Positions 1 through 5,826 of a DNA stretch of 5,829 nt are shown in pieces. Position 1 is the first letter of the stretch. Every line of letters starts with the position of its first letter. The notes under the pieces are model-generated. The model saw only the letters and a program-made list of their open reading frames with translations, made no database searches and had not been told where the DNA came from. The DNA is taken from the NCBI GenBank assembly GCA_964596865.1, contig CAZQVW010000161.1, positions 1-5,829 on the forward strand, read 5' to 3'. This stretch comes from UBA6382 sp964596865. Lineage in GTDB: Bacteria > Bacteroidota > Bacteroidia > Bacteroidales > Bacteroidaceae. The translations under genes and the position numbers were made by a program.

Positions 1-263
1 TTAGTTCCGGCAATACCAGACTTTTTAGCCACGAGAACTTTTGCGTAAACCTTTGTCTTGGTTGGAATTAATACAGAGTCCCGTTGTATAAACGGCTCAT
101 CTACTTCAAACGTAATCAAATCTCCAACATTAACTTTCTTAGCCCTGATTTCTTCAGGGCAGATTACTGAAATTACAGAGCCTGCTTTGATTATTGGCGG
201 CTTTTGCCCTTGAGCAACGCAGATAAATAACAGGCAAATCAAAGAAACAAAGAGTTTTTTCAT
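1..263 (-). CDS. N-terminal part of an exported protein of unknown function (runs off the left edge)
   Basis: An ATG at 261-263 (minus strand) opens a frame of 87 codons with no stop before the window edge, so the C-terminus is missing. The protein begins MKKLFVSLICLLFICVAQGQ, a typical Sec signal peptide: two lysines, a hydrophobic core at about residues 4-16, and a likely cleavage site after A17-Q18-G19. The cysteines at 10 and 15 are not in a lipobox, so a lipoprotein is unlikely. The mature part is rich in alternating hydrophobic/polar residues (GDLITFEVDEPF, then VLIPTKTKVYAKVLVAKKSG), which suggests beta strands. The 'IP..T.V.A.V..AKK.G..G' pattern recalls beta-rich domains in many exported Bacteroidota hypotheticals, from memory only. 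It should act in the periplasm or at the outer membrane. G+C is about 39%, well below the operon next to it. It has its own promoter at 306-313. I do not recognise the family. Confidence 0.72.
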   Translation of the reverse strand, partial: MKKLFVSLICLLFICVAQGQKPPIIKAGSVISVICPEEIRAKKVNVGDLITFEVDEPFIQRDSVLIPTKTKVYAKVLVAKKSGIAGT

Positions 264-305
264 AAGCGAGAGAGTTTTTTATAATAGATACAGATATTTA
301 CGTTG

Positions 306-335
306 CAAATGTAAAGAAAAAAATCAGCCCGCAAT
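306..335 (-). promoter_or_regulatory. Bacteroidota-type promoter for the exported-protein gene
   Basis: On the minus strand TACATTTG (306-313) matches the Bacteroidota -7 consensus TAnnTTTG exactly. A weaker -33 candidate, ATTG (332-335), lies 18 nt upstream of it and falls inside the loop of the preceding terminator. The predicted leader before the ATG at 263 is roughly 40 nt and AT-rich. The match and position are seen; activity is inferred. Confidence 0.6.
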
Positions 336-348
336 AATTTTGGGCTGA
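317..348 (-). terminator. Rho-independent terminator of the lysS-gpsA-pgi-HAD operon
   Basis: The arms TCAGCCC (324-330) and GGGCTGA (342-348) form a perfect 7-bp stem with an 11-nt loop. Read on the minus strand, the stem is followed directly by seven T residues (317-323), the classic intrinsic terminator layout. It lies about 50 nt past the HAD stop codon. A longer outer pairing is possible between 317-326 and 354-363 (poly-A/TCA with TGA/poly-T). It could extend the stem and give some termination on the plus strand too. A second GC-rich hairpin candidate (CGCG arms at 371-374 and 382-385) sits between the stop codon and the terminator. Confidence 0.8.
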
Positions 349-398
349 AAAAATGATTTTTTTATGTTGTCGCGCGCCGGTCGCGGGGTTTCATAAGC

Positions 399-1133
399 TT
401 ACTCCATGGCGGCGTACAATTGCGGCCAGAGGTCTGAAAGTTCTTGGAGGGAGCGGAGCAAGAGGTGGGCGCCGGCATCTTGGAGGACGCTATCGGGCAG
501 GGGGCCGGTATTGCAGCAGATAGTAAAGGCGCGGGCATCGTGGCCGGCTTTTACGCCGAGCGGCGCATTCTCCACCACAATGCTTTCCCACGGTTGTACG
601 CACGCTTTGTGCATCGCCATAAGATAAGGCTCGGGGTCGGGCTTACCTTTTTTCACATCGAAGCCTGTTACCATGAGGTCGGAATGAAAAATTCCCGGGT
701 AATCGTGATTGAGGCGCTGGAGCAGGGAGTGCTGGCCACTGCCGGTTACGAGGCAAATTTGCATACCGTCGCGCTGGATTTGGCGAAGTAGGGACAGGGC
801 TCCGGGCATAGGGTCGGCGGGCGGTAATTGGTTGTAGTACTCGCATTTGCGGGCGTAGATACGGTCTACTTCCTCCTGATTGGTGGGGCGGTGCCACTGG
901 CGATGGGTGAGCAAATCCATTGTGGAAAAGCCGGTGCGCCCCTCATTTAGGTAGACGTCCTTTGCCGTCATGCCGAGTCCGAAATCTTTAGATGCTTTTA
1001 CCCAGGCCTCCACATGATGGGGCATAGAATTATACAATACCCCGTCCATATCAAAGAATACGGCCTTGAGCCTTGTGCGCTCAAAGCCGTATTCGTTAAG
1101 ATAAGCAGTGATATTATCTTTATTGAAGTTCAT
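399..1133 (-). CDS. HAD-superfamily phosphatase, probable inorganic pyrophosphatase (BT2127-like)
   Basis: A 244-residue soluble cytoplasmic hydrolase of the beta-phosphoglucomutase-like HAD branch. Motif I is FFDMDGVLY, with nucleophile D28 and acid/base D30. A helical C1 cap follows (about residues 38-108) with EGRTG (E64). Motif II is LVTGSG (T130, S132), motif III is K164 in KKGKPDPEPY, and motif IV is VVENAPLG (E188, N189). The Glu-Asn pair in motif IV, E64, H40 and K96 line up, with an offset of 17 residues, with residues I recall as important in B. thetaiotaomicron BT2127, a HAD protein shown to be an inorganic pyrophosphatase rather than a sugar-phosphate mutase. The predicted reaction is therefore Mg-dependent hydrolysis of PPi; beta-phosphoglucomutase or another small-phosphate phosphatase is the alternative. 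The first 22 residues form a short helical leader before the Rossmann core, and related Bacteroidota proteins seem to have one. It is the last gene of the operon, 70 bp after pgi and before a strong terminator. HAD class is certain; the substrate is inferred. Confidence 0.92.
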   Translation of the reverse strand: MNFNKDNITAYLNEYGFERTRLKAVFFDMDGVLYNSMPHHVEAWVKASKDFGLGMTAKDVYLNEGRTGFSTMDLLTHRQWHRPTNQEEVDRIYARKCEYYNQLPPADPMPGALSLLRQIQRDGMQICLVTGSGQHSLLQRLNHDYPGIFHSDLMVTGFDVKKGKPDPEPYLMAMHKACVQPWESIVVENAPLGVKAGHDARAFTICCNTGPLPDSVLQDAGAHLLLRSLQELSDLWPQLYAAME

Positions 1134-1203
1134 TAATACAGAGTCTTCAATTATAGTAATTATAAATAAGGTGTTTGCGGGCTGTGGCCGCGATAGCGTA
1201 GGC

Positions 1204-2544
1204 TTATTTGCTTAGGCGCTCTTTGATGGCCTGCGTCTCTTTTTCATAGCCGGGCTTGCCCAGCAGAGCGAACATATTCTTTTTGTAGGCCTCCACGCCG
1301 GGCTGGTTGAAAGGATTGACGCCGAGGATCAATCCGCTCACGCCGCAGGCTTTTTCGAAGAAATAAATCAACTGGCCGATACTGTATTCGTCTACGCGAG
1401 GCACGGTGATGCGGATATTGGGCACGCCACCGTCCACATGGGCCAGACGGGTGCCGAGCTCGGCCATCTTGTTCACCTCGTCCACGCGCTTGCCTGCGAG
1501 GAAGTTGAGGCCATCGAGGTTTTCGTCATCGTTGGGGAAGAGGAGGGAGTAATTGGGTTGCTCCACGCTCAATACAGTCTCAAAGATTGAGCGCTCGCCG
1601 TCCTGAATCCACTGGCCCATGGAATGGAGGTCGGTGGTGAGGTCTACGCTGGCGGGGAAGATGCCCTTGTGGTCCTTGCCCTCGCTCTCGCCGTAGAGCT
1701 GTTTCCACCATTCGGAGACGTAATGCAGTTTGGGCTGGTAGTTACACAGGATTTCTATCTTTTTGCCACCCTCATGGTAGAGCGCATTGCGCACGGCGGC
1801 GTATTGCATACTGATATTTTGGTCATAGGGCACGCTGGCAGCCGTTTGTTTTTCCATATCCTGCGCGCCGCGCACGAGGGCTTCGATGTCATAACCGGCG
1901 CAGGCGATGGGCAGCAATCCCACGGGCGTCAATACCGAGAAGCGGCCGCCCACATTGTCGGGGATGATGAAAGAGGTGTAGCCCTCCTTGTCGGCGGCGG
2001 CGCGTGCGGCTCCCTTGTGGGCATCGGTGATAGCCACAATCACCTTGCGGGCCTCGTCTTTGCCCCTTTGTTGCTCACACTGGCGGCGCAGGAGGCGGAA
2101 AGTGAGGGCGGTCTCGGTGGTGGTTCCGCTCTTTGAGATATTGATTACGCCGAAGCGTTTGTCTTTCAGATATTCGGTGAGCTCATACAGGAAATCCTCG
2201 CTGATATTATTACCGGCGAACAGGATTTCCGGCCCCTGCTGGGCTTTGGGGAAATTATTGCTGAGGGCAGCGATAACGGCTTTGGCGCCGAGGTAACTGC
2301 CGCCGATGCCGGCCACCACGATGGTGTCGCACAAGGAGCGCAGGGTCTGGGCACAGTCGTTAATCTGCTTGAGGAAATCCTGGGTGGTCTGGGAGGGGAG
2401 GTTTACCCAGCCGAGGAAATCGTTGCCTGCGCAAGTGCCGTCCTCCAATGCCTTTATTGCGTTTTCGGCCGAGGCCTTATAACTGTTTAGTGAGTTGGCC
2501 GGAAGAAATTCCACGGCCTTAGAGATGTCTAATGTGATATTCAT
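1204..2544 (-). CDS. pgi: Glucose-6-phosphate isomerase
   Basis: Converts glucose 6-phosphate and fructose 6-phosphate into each other in the cytoplasm, at the head of glycolysis and the end of gluconeogenesis. At 446 residues it is the short Bacillus-type enzyme, not the roughly 550-residue E. coli type. Two SIS domains are visible: the first with AGIGGSYLGAKA (78-89) and the phosphate-binding SKSGTTTET (137-145), the second after about residue 250. Both family signatures are intact: DNVGGRFSV (196-204) and the C-terminal GVNPFNQPGVEAYKK (408-422). Catalytic residues can be assigned by family resemblance: E286 in YGESEGKD, H307 in DLHSMGQ, and K421 near the C-terminus. The ATG at 2542-2544 is preceded by an A-rich stretch (AATCAACAAAAGCT) and no Shine-Dalgarno, normal for Bacteroidota. 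It follows gpsA by 121 bp; no TAnnTTTG promoter is visible in that gap, so cotranscription is likely. Nothing is missing or broken. Confidence 0.98.
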   Translation of the reverse strand: MNITLDISKAVEFLPANSLNSYKASAENAIKALEDGTCAGNDFLGWVNLPSQTTQDFLKQINDCAQTLRSLCDTIVVAGIGGSYLGAKAVIAALSNNFPKAQQGPEILFAGNNISEDFLYELTEYLKDKRFGVINISKSGTTTETALTFRLLRRQCEQQRGKDEARKVIVAITDAHKGAARAAADKEGYTSFIIPDNVGGRFSVLTPVGLLPIACAGYDIEALVRGAQDMEKQTAASVPYDQNISMQYAAVRNALYHEGGKKIEILCNYQPKLHYVSEWWKQLYGESEGKDHKGIFPASVDLTTDLHSMGQWIQDGERSIFETVLSVEQPNYSLLFPNDDENLDGLNFLAGKRVDEVNKMAELGTRLAHVDGGVPNIRITVPRVDEYSIGQLIYFFEKACGVSGLILGVNPFNQPGVEAYKKNMFALLGKPGYEKETQAIKERLSK

Positions 2545-2618
2545 AGCTTTTGTTGATTAGTTGCTTGTGAAATATTTCGTTCAGAGAATATTGTGTGTTG
2601 CTCTGTGCGGCTGAAAAC

Positions 2619-2637
2619 TTGCTGCGCGGGCGAGCAA
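2619..2637 (-). other. Hairpin in the gpsA-pgi gap, possible attenuator or RNA-processing site
   Basis: The arms TTGCT and AGCAA (2619-2623 with 2633-2637) enclose a GC-rich core that can add two or three more pairs with a bulge. On the minus strand the stem is followed by GTTTTC, a T-run too short for a confident intrinsic terminator. It begins about 30 nt past the gpsA stop. It could lower readthrough into pgi or stabilise the upstream mRNA end. The repeat is seen; the role is a guess. Confidence 0.3.
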
Positions 2638-2665
2638 CTCTGGCTTTAACGAAAATTGGCTCCGG

Positions 2666-3718
2666 CTAAGTGAGGTGCTTCGTGAGTTCGCGTATCGCTT
2701 TGTCCGGCGCAACATTTTGATACAGGATATTATAAACGGTGTCGATGATGGGCGTGTCCACATGATAGCGTACATTATTTATTTCGGCTATACATTTGGT
2801 GCCATAATAGCCTTCGGCCACCATCTTCATCTCCATTTGCGCGCTCTTCACGCTGTAGCCGCGCCCAATCATCGTGCCGAATGTGCGATTGCGCGAGAAA
2901 TTGGAATAACACGTAACGGCCAAATCGCCTAAATACGGACTATCGCAGATATTGCGCTTGCCGGGGGCGGCGGCGTTGAGAAAGCGGTGCATTTCCTTCG
3001 CGCAGTTGGTGAGCAAAACGGCCAAAAAGTTGTCGCCATAGCGCAGGCCGTTGCATATCCCCGCACAGATGGCGTAGATGTTCTTTAGGATTGCGGCATA
3101 TTCTATGCCCGTGATGTCTGGCGAGGCTTCGGCCTTCACATAGTCGCTATGCAATAGGTCGGCAAACTTGCGCGCCGTGGCCAAATGGGAGCAACCGATG
3201 GTGAGCAACGTGAAATGATGCATTGCCACCTCCTCGGCGTGGGTGGGCCCGCCGATACACATTATCCTTTCGGGCTTGATGCCGAAACGCACCTTCATAT
3301 AATCCGACACCAGCATATCCTCGCCCGCCACCATGCCCTTGATGGCCGACACTACGGTCTTCCTGCTAATATCCGCGGTGATGGTGTCCAGATACCCCTT
3401 CAGATATGGCGATGGCACCACAAAAATCAGGGTATCATATTTCTTGGCGATGAGATTGATGTCGCTATAGAATGTTATCTCACTGGTATCAAACTGGAGC
3501 GTGGTGAGATAAGACGGATTATGGTGGAGCCGCTTAAATTCGGCTATCTGTTCCGGCCGACGTATATACCAACCGATATGCCCCGTACGCTCCACCACCA
3601 TCTTGGCCACGGCCGTAGCCCACGACCCCGACCCGATGATGGCAATACTATTGCCGGTAACGCCCCATGGCGTTGTGGGGTGGAGTGCCTTGTGCCAAAG
3701 TTTCCTTAGAAACCCCAT
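2666..3718 (-). CDS. gpsA: NAD(P)H-dependent sn-glycerol-3-phosphate dehydrogenase
   Basis: Reduces dihydroxyacetone phosphate to sn-glycerol 3-phosphate, the backbone of membrane phospholipids; cytoplasmic. The 350-residue protein has an N-terminal Rossmann fold with IAIIGSGSWATA (25-36, GxGxW dinucleotide loop) and SAIKGM (124-129, conserved K127). The GPTHAEEV loop follows (157-164). The all-helical C-terminal domain carries the catalytic lysine K212 in YAAILKNIYAI, D265 in YLGDLAVT, and SRNRTFG (275-281), the substrate phosphate-binding motif. Wording such as AEGYYGTKC instead of the common VEGV..A looks like the Bacteroidota form of the enzyme, from memory. The start is the ATG 5 bp after the lysS stop. 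No ATG, GTG or TTG lies in frame between it and the Rossmann loop, so the roughly 22-residue basic/aromatic extension (MGFLRKLWHK...) appears real. The spacing implies transcriptional and probably translational coupling to lysS. Confidence 0.96.
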   Translation of the reverse strand: MGFLRKLWHKALHPTTPWGVTGNSIAIIGSGSWATAVAKMVVERTGHIGWYIRRPEQIAEFKRLHHNPSYLTTLQFDTSEITFYSDINLIAKKYDTLIFVVPSPYLKGYLDTITADISRKTVVSAIKGMVAGEDMLVSDYMKVRFGIKPERIMCIGGPTHAEEVAMHHFTLLTIGCSHLATARKFADLLHSDYVKAEASPDITGIEYAAILKNIYAICAGICNGLRYGDNFLAVLLTNCAKEMHRFLNAAAPGKRNICDSPYLGDLAVTCYSNFSRNRTFGTMIGRGYSVKSAQMEMKMVAEGYYGTKCIAEINNVRYHVDTPIIDTVYNILYQNVAPDKAIRELTKHLT

Positions 3719-3723
3719 GTCTC

Positions 3724-5457
3724 TTATTCTTTTGCGGCCTTATCTATCCATTCTTGGATAGTCTGGAGCGTAGGCTTTTCGTATCCGAGTTTATATTTCT
3801 TATTGATTTCGAGGATTTTCTGTTGCAGGCCCTGCGCGTTCTGGTCGGCAATGTCGGAAATGAGGTTGAAGCCTGCTTTCCTCAACACATACGCCCATTC
3901 TTCGCTCACGCCAATCTCCGCCCACTCTTTCAGAGAGCTTTGCGGCACTTTCTTTTCCGGCCTAAGCGTGGGGAACAAGATTACTTCCTGAATATTGGGC
4001 TGGCCTGTCATAAGCATAGTCAGACGGTCGATGCCCATGCCGATACCACTGGTAGGCGGCATGCCATATTGCAGGGCGCGCAGGAAATCTTGGTCGATAA
4101 TCATGGCCTCGTCGTCGCCCTTGTCGGCCAGGCGCATCTGCTCCTTAAAGCGTTCCTCTTGGTCCAGCGGGTCGTTGAGCTCGGAATAGGCGTTGGCCAG
4201 TTCCTTGCCGTTCACCATCAGTTCAAATCTCTCGGTGAGGCCCTTCTTTGAGCGGTGCATCTTGGTGAGGGGCGACATCTCCACGGGGTAGTCGGTAATA
4301 AAGGTGGGCTGGATGAATGTGCCCTCGCACGTCTCACCAAAAATCTCATCGATGAGCTTGCCCTTGCCCATAGTGTCGTCCACCTCGATGCCCAGTTTCT
4401 TGGCAATCTCGCGGGTTTCGTCCTCACTCTTGTCGTTGAGGTCGTAACCGGTCTTTTCTTTTATTGCGTCCAGGATAGGCAAGCGGCGGTAGGGGGCTTT
4501 GAAACTGATAACATTGTCGCCCACCTTCACTTCGCTTGTGCCGTTCACGGCCACGCAGATTGTTTCCAACAACTTCTCCGTAAACGACATCATCCAGTTG
4601 TAATCCTTGTAGCTCACATAAAGTTCCATGCAGGTGAACTCGGGGTTGTGGCTGCGGTCCATGCCTTCGTTGCGGAAGTTGCGGCCTATCTCATACACAC
4701 CCTCAAATCCGCCCACAATCAGGCGCTTGAGGTAGAGCTCGGTGGCGATACGCAGATAGAGGTCGATATTGAGGGCGTTATGGTGGGTGATAAACGGGCG
4801 CGCCGAGGCTCCGCCGGCTATTTGCTGGAGGATGGGGGTCTCCACCTCGGTATAACCGGCTTCGTCAAACACGCGGCGCATCGTGGAGATGACGATGGCC
4901 CTCTTTTGGAACACGTCTTTCACACCTTTGTTCACAATCAAATCCACATAGCGCTGGCGAAAGCGGAGCTCGGGGTCTTCAAAGGCGTCATACACCTTGC
5001 CGTCCTTCTCCTTTACGATGGGCAGCGGTTTTAGGCTCTTGCTCAAAAGGGTGAGCTCCTGCGCGTGCACAGAGATTTCGCCCGTCTGGGTGCGGAATAC
5101 AAAGCCTTTCACCCCTATAAAGTCGCCCAAATCCAATAGGCGCTTAAACAGGACATTATACAAGTCTTTATTCTCGCCCGGGCAGATGTCGTCGCGGGTG
5201 ATATACACCTGGATGCGCCCTTTCGAGTCTTGGATTTCGGCAAACGAGGCCTTGCCCATCACCCTCTTGCTCATTATTCTGCCGGCGATGGAGACCACCT
5301 GCTTCTCACCGTCGTCTTTGAAATTATCCTTTATGTTGGTGCTGTAAGCTGTTACCTTATATTCTGCGGCAGGGTAGGGGTCGATACCCATTGCCCGTAT
5401 CTCTTCCAAACTGTTGCGCCGCAGTATCTCCTGCTCGCTGAGCTCCAATATATTCAT
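3724..5457 (-). CDS. lysS: Lysyl-tRNA synthetase, class II, with C-terminal extension
   Basis: Charges tRNA(Lys) with lysine using ATP, releasing AMP and PPi; cytoplasmic homodimer in this family. The N-terminal OB-fold anticodon-binding domain spans about residues 54-140 (VVSIAGRIMSKR, then FAEIQDSKGRIQVYI). The class II core follows: motif 1 around RRVFDEAGYTEVETPIL (P208), motif 2 in GRNFRNEG (R262, E264), and motif 3 in GIGMGIDRLTML (471-482, R478). The family core ends near FPTLRPEKK (about residue 503). Another 74 residues follow, absent from the 505-residue E. coli enzyme but usual in Bacteroidota. I chose the ATG at 5455-5457 (577 residues, starting MNILELSEQEILRRN). An in-frame ATG at 5526 would add 23 residues that do not fit the family, and it lies upstream of the promoter -7 box. 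The start is preceded by the A-rich leader AAACGAAAAGACT. It is the first gene of the operon. Confidence 0.98.
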   Translation of the reverse strand: MNILELSEQEILRRNSLEEIRAMGIDPYPAAEYKVTAYSTNIKDNFKDDGEKQVVSIAGRIMSKRVMGKASFAEIQDSKGRIQVYITRDDICPGENKDLYNVLFKRLLDLGDFIGVKGFVFRTQTGEISVHAQELTLLSKSLKPLPIVKEKDGKVYDAFEDPELRFRQRYVDLIVNKGVKDVFQKRAIVISTMRRVFDEAGYTEVETPILQQIAGGASARPFITHHNALNIDLYLRIATELYLKRLIVGGFEGVYEIGRNFRNEGMDRSHNPEFTCMELYVSYKDYNWMMSFTEKLLETICVAVNGTSEVKVGDNVISFKAPYRRLPILDAIKEKTGYDLNDKSEDETREIAKKLGIEVDDTMGKGKLIDEIFGETCEGTFIQPTFITDYPVEMSPLTKMHRSKKGLTERFELMVNGKELANAYSELNDPLDQEERFKEQMRLADKGDDEAMIIDQDFLRALQYGMPPTSGIGMGIDRLTMLMTGQPNIQEVILFPTLRPEKKVPQSSLKEWAEIGVSEEWAYVLRKAGFNLISDIADQNAQGLQQKILEINKKYKLGYEKPTLQTIQEWIDKAAKE

Positions 5458-5486
5458 AGTCTTTTCGTTTGTGTTTATATGGATTG

Positions 5487-5519
5487 CAAAATTACAAAAA
5501 AATGACCAAGCGCGGCACA
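5487..5519 (-). promoter_or_regulatory. Promoter of the lysS operon (Bacteroidota -33/-7 type)
   Basis: On the minus strand TAATTTTG (5487-5494) is an exact match to the -7 consensus TAnnTTTG. The best -33 candidate at the right distance is TGTG (5516-5519), 21 nt upstream, one base from TTTG. Transcription should start near 5480-5484, giving a leader of about 25 nt before the lysS ATG. No riboswitch or T-box fits in so short a leader, so any control should act at initiation. The motif is seen; activity is inferred. Confidence 0.72.
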
Positions 5520-5566
5520 TTTTCAATGTCTTTAAGAATTTGTTCCCTAAATATCATCGTGATTTG

Positions 5567-5774
5567 CGCCTGCCAAAACCAATTTTTCCCCTGCTAAAAC
5601 GAAATTTCCCCCTGCTAAAATCATTTGTCGCCGTGTCGGAGGCGATAGTGCCCCTTTTGTGCCTGTTTTTCCCCTGCTAAATCCAATTTTCCCCTGCTAA
5701 ATCCAATTTTCCCCCTGCTAAAACGAATTTTTCCCCTGCGAAATCCAATTTTTCCCCTGCCCGCCCGAAAAAAT
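5567..5774. repeat. Degenerate tandem array, about ten units of 20-21 bp
   Basis: Units begin at 5567, 5588, 5609, 5630, 5651, 5671, 5691, 5712, 5733 and 5754. A good unit starts CCCCTGCTAAA, continues with ACG or TCC, and ends AATTTTT. Units at 5588, 5609, 5671, 5691, 5712 and 5733 are close to this; those at 5567 and 5754 are degenerate. Those at 5630 and 5651 are mostly diverged, yet the spacing across them stays in register. Two sub-forms exist (AAAACGAA and AAATCCAA). Because some units are 20 bp, no reading frame is kept, so the array is not a coding heptad repeat. There are no spacers, so it is not a CRISPR. It lies just upstream of the lysS promoter; its function is unknown. Confidence 0.85.
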
Positions 5775-5793
5775 CCCGCGCAAGTTTGCGTTC

Positions 5794-5826
5794 ACAGTGC
5801 TGTAACAATAAGTTAACAGTACTGTT
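5794..5826. promoter_or_regulatory. Pair of ACAGTRCTGT palindromic boxes, possible operator
   Basis: ACAGTGCTGT (5794-5803) and ACAGTACTGT (5816-5825) differ at one base. The second lies in a perfect 12-bp palindrome, AACAGTACTGTT (5815-5826). Their centres are 22 bp apart, about two helical turns, so two dimers could bind on the same DNA face. No regulator can be named. The target could be lysS or, more likely given the distance, a gene beyond the right edge. Confidence 0.4.

Noticed and set aside
215..236. Lipobox in the exported protein
   Set aside because: Neither C10 nor C15 is preceded by Gly, Ala or Ser as a lipobox needs; both have Ile at -1.
1148..1155. Separate promoter for the HAD gene (TATAATTG, minus strand)
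   Set aside because: One mismatch to TAnnTTTG and no TTTG or TTG at the -33 distance; too weak to call against simple readthrough from pgi.
1177..1191. Hairpin after pgi as a terminator
   Set aside because: Only a 4-bp stem (GCGG/CCGC) and no T-tract on the minus strand.
1624..2136. 170-residue open frame on the plus strand inside pgi
   Set aside because: Antisense shadow of pgi; low-complexity Gly/Ala/Val/Leu composition and no domain.
4255..5034. 259-residue open frame on the plus strand inside lysS
   Set aside because: Antisense shadow of a well-conserved gene in G+C-rich DNA; the translation shows no recognisable domain.
5458..5526. In-frame extension of lysS to an ATG at 5526 (23 more residues)
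   Set aside because: The added residues do not resemble the LysS N-terminus, and the extension would cross the promoter -7 box at 5487-5494. The ATG at 5455-5457 has the usual A-rich leader.
5414..5680. Plus-strand open frame reading into the repeat array (PLLKRNF-like heptads)
   Set aside because: The heptad look comes from the 21-bp repeat. Units of 20 bp break the frame, a stop follows, and the frame starts antisense within lysS.
5567..5774. CRISPR array
   Set aside because: Units abut with no unique spacers and are far shorter than a repeat-spacer unit; no cas genes nearby.
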